A stretch of DNA of 64,000 nucleotides from an uncultured Bacillota bacterium (GTDB taxonomy: Bacteria > Bacillota > Clostridia > Peptostreptococcales > Anaerovoracaceae): assembly GCA_949284065.1 (NCBI GenBank), contig CASDUO010000001.1:1-64000 (forward strand), in the 5' to 3' direction. A program made the translations under genes and the position numbers. The notes under the pieces are model-generated. The model did not search any database and was not told where the DNA came from. It saw only the letters and a list, made by a program, of their open reading frames with translations. Of this stretch, positions 42,075-50,336 are shown one piece after another; positions within the stretch are counted from its first letter, which is position 1, and the number at the start of each line of letters is the position of its first letter.

Positions 42075-43511
42075 CTAAAGGAGTTCCAGCGCCCGCAACC
42101 TGCGGTAAAGGGTCGATTCACTTATGCCCAACATTTTGGCAGCTTCCCGTTTGCCCTGAAGGCTTTTTCCGGTCTGTTCGAGGCATTCTTCTATTATCTT
42201 TCGCTCTGCAGATGCAAGCCTGCTTTTCAGATCGTCATGACCCACTGCATCGGTGGTCTTTAAAAGTATGTTTTCGGGCAGGTTCTCCAGATGTATCTGC
42301 TCCCCATCCTCCATATTCACCGCATATTCTATTACATTCTCTATCTCTCTCACATTGCCGGGCCAACTGTACTCATTGAGGGCCCTCCTCGCCTCATCGG
42401 TCATCCCCCTTATGTCCTTGCCCAGCCTTGCTGCGAATTTCTGTGTTATATGATCTAAAAGCACATCTATATCATCAGGTCTCTCCCTCAAAGGCGGTAT
42501 GTATATGGGTATGACATTGAGGTAAAAATACAGATCCTTGCGGAATTTTTTCTCCCTGATCATTTTTTCCAGACTCTTGCATGTGGCGGCTATCACTCTC
42601 ACGTTCACGTCCACCGGCGCAACGCTGCCTACAGGATATATCTTGCGGTTCCTCAAAGCGAAAAGGAACTTTTCCTGGATGTGCAGGGGCATATCGCCCA
42701 CCTCGTCCAAAAATATGGTGCCTCCTCCGGCGATCTTCAGCTTGCCCGGTTTGCTCCACTTTTCTCCCGTACCTGCCTCCGTCTTCTCATATCCGAAAAG
42801 CTCGCTTTCCAGCAATATATCCGGTGTGGCCGTACAGTTGACTGTTATGAACGGAGCGTCTGCTCTGTTGCTTTCCCTGTGTATGGATCTGGCCAGCAGG
42901 CTCTTGCCTATACCGCTGTCTCCGCTTATCAGCACGGCAGAGTCACTCTGGGCTACCTGCAGGGCTCGCATCTTCACATTCTCCATCTGCCTGCTGACGC
43001 TTATGATGTGATCGAGCGAAGGTCCCTCATCTGTGTCCGAGATAAGTGAAAAGAGAGTATCCTCCAGGCTCGACCTGTTCTCATCCACCAGGTAGGCGTC
43101 TGCGATCAGTTCAGCCATTATACGCAAAAATTCCATGAGATCCGAGGTCTTGTCTATTATCTTTTGTCTCTGCTGTTCATCAAAGGCGATCAGTCCTATG
43201 ATGCCTAAAGTCACGTTCCCCGCCTTTACAGGCGTACAGATCTCTGCGAGCTCCCCCTTTCCTCCCCCGTAATTCTTATCCTTACGGGAATCTATAGTTA
43301 TATAACCGCTCCCGCTTCTCAGACAGTTGGCATATACCATATTGCCGTTTATATCACCGTTTTCCTCGTATTCCCCCGTCTTATCCGCGTAGCGTCCGGT
43401 GCCTCCTATTATTTTCAGGCTGTCATCCACTATCTCCGTCTCCAGATCCAAGGCGGCGGTAATAGCGTTAGCGACCCTCTGCACCGTATCCTGTATCAAT
43501 TCCAGCGACAT
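42075..43511 (-). CDS. Sigma-54-family AAA+ transcriptional regulator lacking GAFTGA
   Basis: 478 aa. Residues 1-145 form an N-terminal sensor domain, perhaps GAF-like or sugar-diacid-like (ITAALDLETEIVDDSLK), with a conserved GGGKGELAE stretch. A short linker leads to the AAA+ core with Walker A GDSGIGKS (197-204), Walker B GTIFLDEVGD (264-273) and the PLRERPDDI sensor region. The last 45 residues are a Fis-type helix-turn-helix (KREAAKMLGISESTLYRRL). The loop that contacts sigma-54, normally ELFGYEKGAFTGA, reads ELFGYEKTEAGTG (243-249), so activation through sigma-54 is unlikely. A TyrR-like role at sigma-70 promoters, often repression, fits better. Divergent from DUF1847. Start ATG follows CGGAGGTGGAAC. 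Confidence 0.9.
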   Translation of the reverse strand: MSLELIQDTVQRVANAITAALDLETEIVDDSLKIIGGTGRYADKTGEYEENGDINGNMVYANCLRSGSGYITIDSRKDKNYGGGKGELAEICTPVKAGNVTLGIIGLIAFDEQQRQKIIDKTSDLMEFLRIMAELIADAYLVDENRSSLEDTLFSLISDTDEGPSLDHIISVSRQMENVKMRALQVAQSDSAVLISGDSGIGKSLLARSIHRESNRADAPFITVNCTATPDILLESELFGYEKTEAGTGEKWSKPGKLKIAGGGTIFLDEVGDMPLHIQEKFLFALRNRKIYPVGSVAPVDVNVRVIAATCKSLEKMIREKKFRKDLYFYLNVIPIYIPPLRERPDDIDVLLDHITQKFAARLGKDIRGMTDEARRALNEYSWPGNVREIENVIEYAVNMEDGEQIHLENLPENILLKTTDAVGHDDLKSRLASAERKIIEECLEQTGKSLQGKREAAKMLGISESTLYRRLRALELL

Positions 43512-43534
43512 GTTCCACCTCCGTATATGGAGAC

Positions 43535-43563
43535 ATTATATTATTTGTTGCCAAATATGACAA
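43535..43563 (-). promoter_or_regulatory. Promoter of the AAA+ regulator gene
   Basis: On the minus strand TTGTCA (complement of 43558-43563) and TATAAT (43535-43540), spacer 17. The left arm of inverted repeat 1 (GTTGCCAAAT, 43547-43556) lies inside the spacer, which suggests autoregulation. Confidence 0.65.
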
Positions 43564-43629
43564 TGATTTTATCACATTTGGCAACCTCTGCGCAGATTTT
43601 ATCGTTGCCTCTTAAAACCGGAGGGCAAC
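43547..43629. promoter_or_regulatory. Two GTTGCC/GGCAAC inverted repeats (probable operators)
   Basis: Repeat 1: GTTGCCAAAT (43547-43556), 19 bases, ATTTGGCAAC (43576-43585), a perfect 10-bp pair. Repeat 2: GTTGCC (43604-43609), 14 bases, GGCAAC (43624-43629). Their centres are about 50 bp apart, roughly five helical turns. They sit in the 169-bp divergent region between the regulator and DUF1847 genes. Confidence 0.65.
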
Positions 43630-43680
43630 TGTGTTAATATCATGGTGATACAGATCCGAAAATCAAGAAAGGAGAGGGAA

Positions 43681-44334
43681 GTGACAGAAGAAAAAAATAC
43701 ACGCTATGGTAAGAGCTGCGGTGACTGCTCCCTGAAATCCTGCGACGGGAAAGGAGGCATGTATCCTGATTTTTGCCTCACGGAAGGCCCTCAAGCCCTG
43801 TCTGAAGACCTTATAAATGAAGCCGTCATGACTTATCTCAACGACCCTGGCGATCTTGCTTTCGCACAGATCTCGGCTTTCGTGGAAGCGGAAAAATACG
43901 GCAAAGTGACACGTCTTGAAGAGATCGCACGATTTGCCGAGAAAATGGGATACGAAAGGCTCGGTATAGCAACATGCGTAGGCCTGCTCTACGAGGCAAG
44001 ACAGGCTGTGAAGTATTTCAGGCACAAAGGTTTCGACGTCTTTTGTGTGTCCTGCAAGGCAGGAGCCATACCCAAGGAAAAGCTCTCCATGGACCCTGTA
44101 TGTCAGGAAACCGGCCCCAACATTTGCAATCCCATACTGCAGGCAAAGGCCCTCAATGAAAAGAAATCACAGTTCAACATAGTCATGGGGCTATGTGTGG
44201 GACATGACAGCCTGTTTTACAAATACAGCGAAGCTCCCGTCACCACCCTCGTAACCAAGGACAGGGTCCTGGGACACAACCCTGCGGCTGTCCTTTACCA
44301 GCTGGGCTCATACTACTCAAAACTCATGAAATGA
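43681..44334 (+). CDS. DUF1847 cysteine-rich putative metal-binding protein
   Basis: 217 aa from a GTG at 43681 (SD AAAGGAGAGG); an ATG at 43642 has none. DUF1847 occurs in anaerobic Firmicutes and archaea. Cysteines near the start (SCGDCSLKSC, DFC) and others later (ATCVGLLYEAR, CVSCKAGA, CNP) look like iron-sulfur or zinc ligands, and IARFAEKMGYERLGIATCVGLL and MGLCVGHDSLF are family motifs. No biochemical role is known to me. Divergent from the AAA+ regulator, so it is the likely target. GIY-YIG, YhhN and xth genes follow on the same strand with short gaps. Confidence 0.85.
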   Translation: MTEEKNTRYGKSCGDCSLKSCDGKGGMYPDFCLTEGPQALSEDLINEAVMTYLNDPGDLAFAQISAFVEAEKYGKVTRLEEIARFAEKMGYERLGIATCVGLLYEARQAVKYFRHKGFDVFCVSCKAGAIPKEKLSMDPVCQETGPNICNPILQAKALNEKKSQFNIVMGLCVGHDSLFYKYSEAPVTTLVTKDRVLGHNPAAVLYQLGSYYSKLMK

Positions 44335-44352
44335 TGGGACGGGAGCAAGATC

Positions 44353-44607
44353 ATGCACTATGTTTACATCGTAAGATGCAGCGACGGTTCGCTGTATACC
44401 GGCTGGACCACCGATATAGAAAGGCGTATATCCGCTCACAACGCCGGAAAGGGTGCAAAATACACCAGGAGCAGGCGGCCCGTGGAGCTGGTCCATCTTG
44501 AAAGCTTTGAGGAAAAGACCGCCGCTCAAAAAAGGGAACGTATGATCAAAAAATTGTCTGCGGCGGAAAAACGAAAACTTGCAGGTCTATTACAGGATAT
44601 AGACTGA
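44353..44607 (+). CDS. GIY-YIG nuclease-domain protein (YhbQ/UPF0213 type)
   Basis: 84 aa. GIY-YIG fold: HYVYIVRCSDGSLYTGWT, with arginine in IERRISAHNAG and glutamate in HLESFEEKT, i.e. the catalytic set Y-Y-R-E. Small stand-alone members such as YhbQ may act in repair. Starts 18 bases after DUF1847, so it is cotranscribed. Ribosome binding site GGGACGGGAG is moderate. Family secure, function inferred. Confidence 0.9.
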   Translation: MHYVYIVRCSDGSLYTGWTTDIERRISAHNAGKGAKYTRSRRPVELVHLESFEEKTAAQKRERMIKKLSAAEKRKLAGLLQDID

Positions 44608-44640
44608 TGATGGTACGAAAGTGAGGTAAGGTGAGCTGAG

Positions 44641-45327
44641 ATGACAGTATCCATAATATCCATATCCTTCATATACGCTGTTCTGGCCGTTGCCGCCATC
44701 GTTGCCATGTACAGGAAAAAGCAGCCGGCTTACGCCCTGCTCAAGATCCTTGCGAGCCTGGGTTTTCTCGTCATAGGTTTCCTCGTATGGCAGAGTACCG
44801 GCAGCGATCTATACCTTGCCATGCTCCCGGGGTATATCCTTTGTTTCCTGGGCGATGTGATACTTTCCGTTTCCGGCGAGATAGACAATGATCTGAAGAA
44901 GACACCCTTTACCTTAGGGGTAGGCGCATTTTTGCTTGCCCATATCTTCTATTGCTACAGACTGACGGAGCTCGCCGATTTCCACATATCCTGGCCCCTA
45001 TCGATATCCATCCTCACCCTGGCATACACCCTATGGTCGGTACGCAGCCCCTCTTTCGATTACGGGGACAACCGCATACCTTCCCTTATCTACTCTGTTT
45101 TTGTGGGAGCCTTCGCAGGACTGGGCATAAACCTGATCATAGTTTCAGGCCCTGATGCCGTGACATGTATGATAGCGTCGGGGTCGGCGCTTTTCGCCGT
45201 CTCAGATCTTGTCCTGGCGAACAGGTATTTCAGAAAACAGGTGCCGTCTTCATTTGGATCCATAAGCCTCGGCACATACTATACCGCTATGTATCTCCTG
45301 TCGGTTTTCCATCTGTATCTGATATGA
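44641..45327 (+). CDS. Lysoplasmalogenase (YhhN family) membrane protein
   Basis: 228 aa with about eight hydrophobic segments. The YhhN/TMEM86 signature is visible: GYILCFLGDVILSV (with D), LGVGAFLLAHIFYCYR and ASGSALFAVSDLVLA. TMEM86B hydrolyses the vinyl-ether bond of lysoplasmalogens, and plasmalogens are common lipids in anaerobic clostridia, so the enzyme role is plausible. Starts 33 bases after the GIY-YIG gene with GTAAGGTGAGCTGAG before ATG. Confidence 0.88.
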   Translation: MTVSIISISFIYAVLAVAAIVAMYRKKQPAYALLKILASLGFLVIGFLVWQSTGSDLYLAMLPGYILCFLGDVILSVSGEIDNDLKKTPFTLGVGAFLLAHIFYCYRLTELADFHISWPLSISILTLAYTLWSVRSPSFDYGDNRIPSLIYSVFVGAFAGLGINLIIVSGPDAVTCMIASGSALFAVSDLVLANRYFRKQVPSSFGSISLGTYYTAMYLLSVFHLYLI

Positions 45328-45419
45328 TATATACCGGTCCGATAAAAGGAACATGGATATAAGAAAGGAGGAGCAGCCGCCCGATCCCAAAGATGTACGG
45401 AGCTGCACATAAACGACAT

Positions 45420-46193
45420 ATGAAACTCATCTCATGGAATGTGAACGGCCTCAGAGCCGTGATGAAGAAAAACTTTTTTGAATTTCTTAACGAATACGAC
45501 CCCGACATCCTGTGTCTCCAGGAAACGAAAATGCAGGAAGGCCAGGCAGAGGTCCTCACTCCCGGATACCATCAATTTTGGTGCAGCGCTGAGCGAAAAG
45601 GATATTCAGGCACGCTGGTCCTTTCAAAAACGGAACCCCTGTGGGTGGATTACGGTATAGGGGTAGAACGGCACGATAAAGAAGGGCGTGTCATCACTGC
45701 GGAATACCCTGACTTTTATCTGGTATGTGTATATGTGCCGAATTCCCAGGACGAACTTGCCCGCCTGGATTACCGCATGGATTGGGAAGATGAATTCCGT
45801 AAATATGTGAAAGGCCTCGAAAAAACAGGACCTGCCGGCCGGGAGGGGAAGCCTGTGGTCATATGCGGTGACATGAATGTGGCCCATAAAGAGATAGATC
45901 TAAAGAACCCCTCCTCCAACCATCGACATGCGGGATTCACAGATGAGGAAAGAGGCAAGCTCACAGATCTTTTGGGATCGGGATTCGTAGACACGTTCAG
46001 ATACTTCCATCCCGATGAAAAAGACCGCTATTCCTGGTGGAGTTACAGGTTCAATGCGCGGTCCAGAAACGCAGGGTGGCGTATCGACTACTTCCTTGTA
46101 TCAGAGTCCCTGACCGAAAGGCTGAAGGACGCATCCATACTGGATCATATCATGGGAAGCGATCACTGTCCGGTGTCCATAGATCTGGAATAG
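45420..46193 (+). CDS. xth: Exodeoxyribonuclease III (Xth/ExoA)
   Basis: 257 aa from the ATG at 45420, by homology with MKLISWNVNG starts. An in-frame ATG at 45393 has AAAGGAGGA 22 bases ahead, so a 9-residue longer form is possible. AP endonuclease/3' exonuclease of base excision repair. Metal and catalytic residues: WNVNGLRAV, LQETKMQ, Y in CVYVPNS, GDMNVAH, GWRIDYFL and GSDHCPV. Last gene of the DUF1847 transcription unit. Confidence 0.94.
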   Translation: MKLISWNVNGLRAVMKKNFFEFLNEYDPDILCLQETKMQEGQAEVLTPGYHQFWCSAERKGYSGTLVLSKTEPLWVDYGIGVERHDKEGRVITAEYPDFYLVCVYVPNSQDELARLDYRMDWEDEFRKYVKGLEKTGPAGREGKPVVICGDMNVAHKEIDLKNPSSNHRHAGFTDEERGKLTDLLGSGFVDTFRYFHPDEKDRYSWWSYRFNARSRNAGWRIDYFLVSESLTERLKDASILDHIMGSDHCPVSIDLE

Positions 46194-46230
46194 GCGGACC
46201 TTCTGACCCTGGCCCTATGTCATACCGCTG

Positions 46231-46713
46231 CTATCCTGCTGTTTCGGCAGCTTCCAGCGCCACTACCTTTTCCAGGTCCTTGGCCCTCATCTCTATTTGA
46301 TATCCTATCTTTCCGGCACTGAAGAATATGGTCGGATAGTCATAGGCTCTCGGATCTATGAATGTCCTAAAGGCCTTTTTCATACCGACGGGAGAACATC
46401 CCCCGTGTACATAGCCTGTAAGAGGAAGGAGTTCTTTTGACTTTATCATGGAAAGGGATTTTTCCCCGGCGGCCTTGGCTGCTTTTTTCAGATCCAGCTC
46501 TTCAGATACAGGCACCATGAACACGAAGTGTTCGCCGCTCTTCCCCACTGTCACCAGAGTCTTGAATACCCGCTTTTCGTCCTGCCCTAAGACACGGGCC
46601 ACCTCCACGCCACTGACGGCATTCGTATCTACATAGGTATGGATGGAATATTCCAGCCCTTTCCTGTCTATGATCCTTATCGCATTGGTTTTTTCCGTTA
46701 CAGATTTTTTCAT
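46231..46713 (-). CDS. ybaK: Cys-tRNA(Pro)/Cys-tRNA(Cys) deacylase (YbaK/EbsC family)
   Basis: 160 aa. YbaK clears tRNA-Pro mischarged with cysteine. Motifs: GVEVARVLGQDEKRVFKTLVT, VFMVPVSEELDLKKAAKA, and GYVHGGCSPVGMKK with FFSAGKIGYQIEM. Length and order fit. Starts 11 bases after the feoB stop on the same strand, so the two may be cotranscribed. The link to iron uptake is probably accidental. Confidence 0.92.
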   Translation of the reverse strand: MKKSVTEKTNAIRIIDRKGLEYSIHTYVDTNAVSGVEVARVLGQDEKRVFKTLVTVGKSGEHFVFMVPVSEELDLKKAAKAAGEKSLSMIKSKELLPLTGYVHGGCSPVGMKKAFRTFIDPRAYDYPTIFFSAGKIGYQIEMRAKDLEKVVALEAAETAG

Positions 46714-46723
46714 TTTTCCCTTC

Positions 46724-49090
46724 TCACAACAGGATGCTCATCATACCGTAAACACAAAGCGCCGTCAACCAGGCCACGGCACATTGGAACAACACTACTC
46801 CCGCGGCCCACTTCCCGCCCAGTTCTCTGTTTATGGAAGCCACCGCCGCTACACAGGGCGTGTAGAGCAGACAGAATACCAAGAGAGACATGGCTGACGC
46901 CGCCGTAAGGACCTGCTGCAGTTCTGCCATGGAGCCGAAAAGCACAGACATTGTGGAAACCACACTTTCCTTTGCCATGAATCCTGTGACCAGCGCAGTG
47001 GATATCCTCCAGTCGCCGAATCCCAGCGGTGTGAAAACAGGGGCGATGAGTCCGGCCACATAGGCGAGCATGCTATCCTTCGAGTCGGTCACCACGTTCA
47101 TATGGATGTCGAATGTCTGCAGGAACCATATGACGATAGTCGCCACGAATATGACGGTGAACGCCCTCTGCAAAAAATCTTTCGCCTTTTCCCAAAGCAG
47201 CCTCATGACATTGCCCATGCCCGGCATCCTGTAGTTTGGAAGCTCCATGACGAAGGGTACAGGTTCACCTTTGAAAAGTGTTTTTCGGAATATGAGAGCT
47301 ATCAATATACCCACACATACACCCAGAATATACAGGCTTATCATGACGATGGCACCGTTATCCGGAAAGAATGCCGCAGTGAAAAAGGCATATATGGGTA
47401 GCTTGGCGGAACAGCTCATGAACGGGGTCAGCAATATGGTCATCTTCCTGTCCCTCTCAGACGGCAGGGTCCTGCTTGCCATAACTCCCGGTACCGTACA
47501 TCCGAACCCTATGAGCATAGGGACTATGCTCCTGCCTGACAGCCCCAGCGACCTCAACAGTTTGTCCATGACGAAAGCGACCCTTGCCATATATCCGCTG
47601 TCCTCCAAAAGGGACAGGAAAAAGAACAGGGTCACTATTATGGGCAGGAAACTTACCACCGTTCCCACGCCCTGGAATATCCCGTCAATGATGAGGGAGT
47701 GCACCACATGGTTTACATCCAAAGTCTCAAGGGCATTATCCACCGTTTCGGTAAGCGCGCCTATGGCCATATCCAGCAGATCTGCCAGGGCCGTTCCTAT
47801 GACTCCGAAGGTGAGCCAGAACACCAGGGCCATTATCCCCAAAAATGACGGTATGGCTGTGAATTTCCCTGTAAGTATCCTGTCCGCCTTCCTGCTTCTC
47901 ACCCTTTCCATGCTTTCCGCCGGTTTTATCACCGTGGCATCGCACACTTTCCTTATGAATTTGAACCGCATATCTGCTATGGCCGCAGCCCTGTCCAGGC
48001 CCGTCTCGTCTTCCATCTCCAATATGATATGCTCCAGCATTTCCTTTTCGTTTTGTGAGAGATCGAGCTTATCCAGGATCATCTCATCTCCCTCTGCCAG
48101 TTTGCAGGCAGCGAACCTCGAGGGGAGCCCCGCTCTTTCTGCATGATCCTCTATGAGATGCATCACGCCATGTATACATCTGTGGACCGCTCCCCCTTTA
48201 TCTTCCGGATCGCAAAAGTCGGTGCGGCCGGGCCTCTCCTGGTACCGGGCCACATGTATGCCGTGATCCACGAGTTCAGTTATGCCTTCACCCTTTATGG
48301 CGGAAATGGGCACTACCGGGACTCCGAGCATGTCCTCCAGCTCGTTCACCTTTATGGTCCCTTCGTTTTCCTTCACCTCATCCATCATATTGAGGGCCAC
48401 CACCATGGGTATCTCCATCTCCATGAGCTGCATGGTGAGATAAAGGTTACGTTCCATATTGGTCCCGTCCACGATGTTGATGATGCCTCTCAGGCCGTCC
48501 TTCATCACGAATTCTCTCGTGACTTTTTCCTCACTGGTATAAGGTGACATTGAATATACGCCGGGCAGATCGGTGATCAGAGTATCCGGATGTCCCTTTA
48601 TCCTTCCATCCTTCCTCTCCACAGTGACTCCCGGAAAATTCCCTACCCGCTGGTTCGATCCCGTAAGCCCGTTGAACAGAGTGGTCTTTCCGCAATTCTG
48701 GTTCCCCACCAACGCAAAAGTCAGGATCTCTCCCTCAGGCAGAGGATCCTCGTCAGCCTTTACATGGTACTTTCCGCCTTCTCCCAAGCCGGGATGCTCT
48801 ATGGATCCGCCGGCCTTGTTTTCTTTCCTCTTTTCTCCGTCTGCAGCCCTATGTATATCTCCGACGATGATCTTATCTGCATCATCCAGGCGCAAAGTGA
48901 GTTCGTAACCGTGTATCCTCAGCTCCATAGGGTCTCCCATGGGGGCATATTTTACAAGGGTGACTTCGGCCCCGGGTATCATACCCATATCCAGAAAGTG
49001 CTGCCTCAGAGGGCCCTCGCCTCCGATGGAGCATATCCTGGCCGTTTGGCCTATTTCCAACTGCTTCAGTGTGATCTCTTTGTGATTCAT
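46724..49090 (-). CDS. feoB: Ferrous iron transporter, FeoA-FeoB fusion
   Basis: 788 aa. Residues 1-about 80 are a FeoA SH3-like domain (ITLKQLEIGQTARI, LDMGMIPGAEV), followed by a linker and FeoB: G-domain about 125-290 with GNQNCGKTT, GNFPGVTVERK and DLPGVYSM, then the helical GDI region and about 8-9 membrane spans with two gate repeats (PMLIGFGCTVPGVMASR and ACVAAVASI-like LYTPCVAAVAS). Imports Fe(II) under anoxia, in keeping with ftnA earlier in the window. Most bacteria have feoA as a separate gene. Fusions are known in some clostridia. Promoter at 49133-49162. Confidence 0.95.
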   Translation of the reverse strand: MNHKEITLKQLEIGQTARICSIGGEGPLRQHFLDMGMIPGAEVTLVKYAPMGDPMELRIHGYELTLRLDDADKIIVGDIHRAADGEKRKENKAGGSIEHPGLGEGGKYHVKADEDPLPEGEILTFALVGNQNCGKTTLFNGLTGSNQRVGNFPGVTVERKDGRIKGHPDTLITDLPGVYSMSPYTSEEKVTREFVMKDGLRGIINIVDGTNMERNLYLTMQLMEMEIPMVVALNMMDEVKENEGTIKVNELEDMLGVPVVPISAIKGEGITELVDHGIHVARYQERPGRTDFCDPEDKGGAVHRCIHGVMHLIEDHAERAGLPSRFAACKLAEGDEMILDKLDLSQNEKEMLEHIILEMEDETGLDRAAAIADMRFKFIRKVCDATVIKPAESMERVRSRKADRILTGKFTAIPSFLGIMALVFWLTFGVIGTALADLLDMAIGALTETVDNALETLDVNHVVHSLIIDGIFQGVGTVVSFLPIIVTLFFFLSLLEDSGYMARVAFVMDKLLRSLGLSGRSIVPMLIGFGCTVPGVMASRTLPSERDRKMTILLTPFMSCSAKLPIYAFFTAAFFPDNGAIVMISLYILGVCVGILIALIFRKTLFKGEPVPFVMELPNYRMPGMGNVMRLLWEKAKDFLQRAFTVIFVATIVIWFLQTFDIHMNVVTDSKDSMLAYVAGLIAPVFTPLGFGDWRISTALVTGFMAKESVVSTMSVLFGSMAELQQVLTAASAMSLLVFCLLYTPCVAAVASINRELGGKWAAGVVLFQCAVAWLTALCVYGMMSILL

Positions 49091-49132
49091 CTATGGGTCT
49101 TCTCCTATCTCATTCCTCGATCCAACATACTG

Positions 49133-49162
49133 ATTTTACATTATTTACACCTGTATTATCAA
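49133..49162 (-). promoter_or_regulatory. Promoter of feoB with Fur-like half-site
   Basis: On the minus strand TTGATA (complement of 49157-49162) and TAAAAT (49133-49138), spacer 18. TGATAAT at the -35 resembles half of the Fur 7-1-7 site, but the second half is weak, so iron control is only suggested. Confidence 0.5.
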
Positions 49163-49221
49163 CAGCAGCCGATGCTTATTTCGATAAAACCATGAAGTCT
49201 GTATATCCCGGGCGAAGTATA

Positions 49222-49265
49222 AACGAAAGGCGACCCGTCTGCCTTATATGCAAACGGCGCCGCCC
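49222..49265 (-). terminator. Terminator of the arc genes
   Basis: On the minus strand CCGTTTGC pairs with GCAGACGG (one G-T pair) and an outer GGCG with CGCC, followed by TTTCGTTT. About 60 bases after the arcC stop. Confidence 0.6.
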
Positions 49266-49325
49266 CTTGTTTTTCTCTGGTCCATGGCCGGTCCCTCAAC
49301 CTGGGATCCGGCATGCCCTTCCTTA

Positions 49326-50291
49326 TCAGTTGAAGGTTATGTGAGTTCCCGTACTGCCTGTAAGTGCCTCTATAGCTTTGTCCAGCGACGAGATTATGGC
49401 TTTCTTGTCGGGGTTTGCCCTTACGAACTTCATAGCCGCCTGTACTTTGGGGAGCATGCTCCCTGCAGCGAACTGGCCTTCCTCCATATATTTGGTGGCC
49501 GTTTCCAAAGTCATGCTATCCAGATCTTTCTGATCGGGTTTATTGAAGTTTATGGCCACTTTTTCCACTTCGGTGAGTATCATCAGCACATCCGCCTCTA
49601 CCTGCTCCGCCAGCAGCTCTGCTGCGAAATCCTTGTCTATGACGGCTGCGATCCCCTCAAGAGATCCATCCGGTTTTTCCACAACAGGTATGCCGCCTCC
49701 GCCGCAGGCTATGACTATGGTGGAATCCCACAGATCCTTCACCGCATCGATCTCCACTATCTTTCGCGGCATGGGCGAAGGTACCACCCTTCTCCATCCT
49801 CTGCCTGCATCTTCCTTCATCACATAGCCTTTTTCCTCTGCCAGAGCCTTTGCCTCTGCCTCCGTATAAAAAGGTCCTATAGGCTTTGTGGGGTTTTGGA
49901 ATGCCGGGTCCGTCTCTTCCACTATCATCTGAGTCGCCACAGTCACCACCGGCACTCTCCGGTTATGCATATTCAGGGCATATTTCAAAGACTGCTGCAG
50001 ATGATATCCGATATATCCCTGGGACATGGCTCCACACACGTCGAAAGGCATGGCCGGGGTCACATCGCTTGCCGCCTCGGAACTGAGCAATATCCTCCCT
50101 ACCTGAGGTCCGTTGCCATGGACTATGGCTATTTCGTAATCAACGCTTATCTTCGCTATATGCTCGCAGGTCTTTTTCACCACTTCCAGCTGGGCTTCTG
50201 CCGTCGCAGGGCCGTTCCCGGACTGGAGTGCATTGCCTCCCAGCGCTATGACTATTTTTTTCGTTTCCTTTTTATCCTTTTTGCTTACCAT
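49326..50291 (-). CDS. arcC: Carbamate kinase
   Basis: 321 aa. Transfers phosphate from carbamoyl phosphate to ADP, the ATP-yielding end of the arginine deiminase (ADI) pathway. Seen: IVIALGGNALQ at the N-terminus, IVHGNGPQVGR, TQMIVEETDP, CGGGGIPV and KDFAAELLAEQ. It is the last of argF-arcA-arcC, and arcA precedes it by 45 bases. An arginine/ornithine antiporter (arcD) is not seen here. Confidence 0.95.
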   Translation of the reverse strand: MVSKKDKKETKKIVIALGGNALQSGNGPATAEAQLEVVKKTCEHIAKISVDYEIAIVHGNGPQVGRILLSSEAASDVTPAMPFDVCGAMSQGYIGYHLQQSLKYALNMHNRRVPVVTVATQMIVEETDPAFQNPTKPIGPFYTEAEAKALAEEKGYVMKEDAGRGWRRVVPSPMPRKIVEIDAVKDLWDSTIVIACGGGGIPVVEKPDGSLEGIAAVIDKDFAAELLAEQVEADVLMILTEVEKVAINFNKPDQKDLDSMTLETATKYMEEGQFAAGSMLPKVQAAMKFVRANPDKKAIISSLDKAIEALTGSTGTHITFN

Positions 50292-50336
50292 ATATTCGTA
50301 ACTCCTGCTTAGTTTTATGTTTTTACTGATGCGACC

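Noticed and set aside
43578-43596. Sigma-54 -24/-12 element (TTGGCAACCTCTGCGCA) before DUF1847
   Set aside because: GG and GC have the right 12-base phase, but the -12 lacks TT and the element is part of inverted repeat 1. With the regulator lacking GAFTGA it is not convincing.
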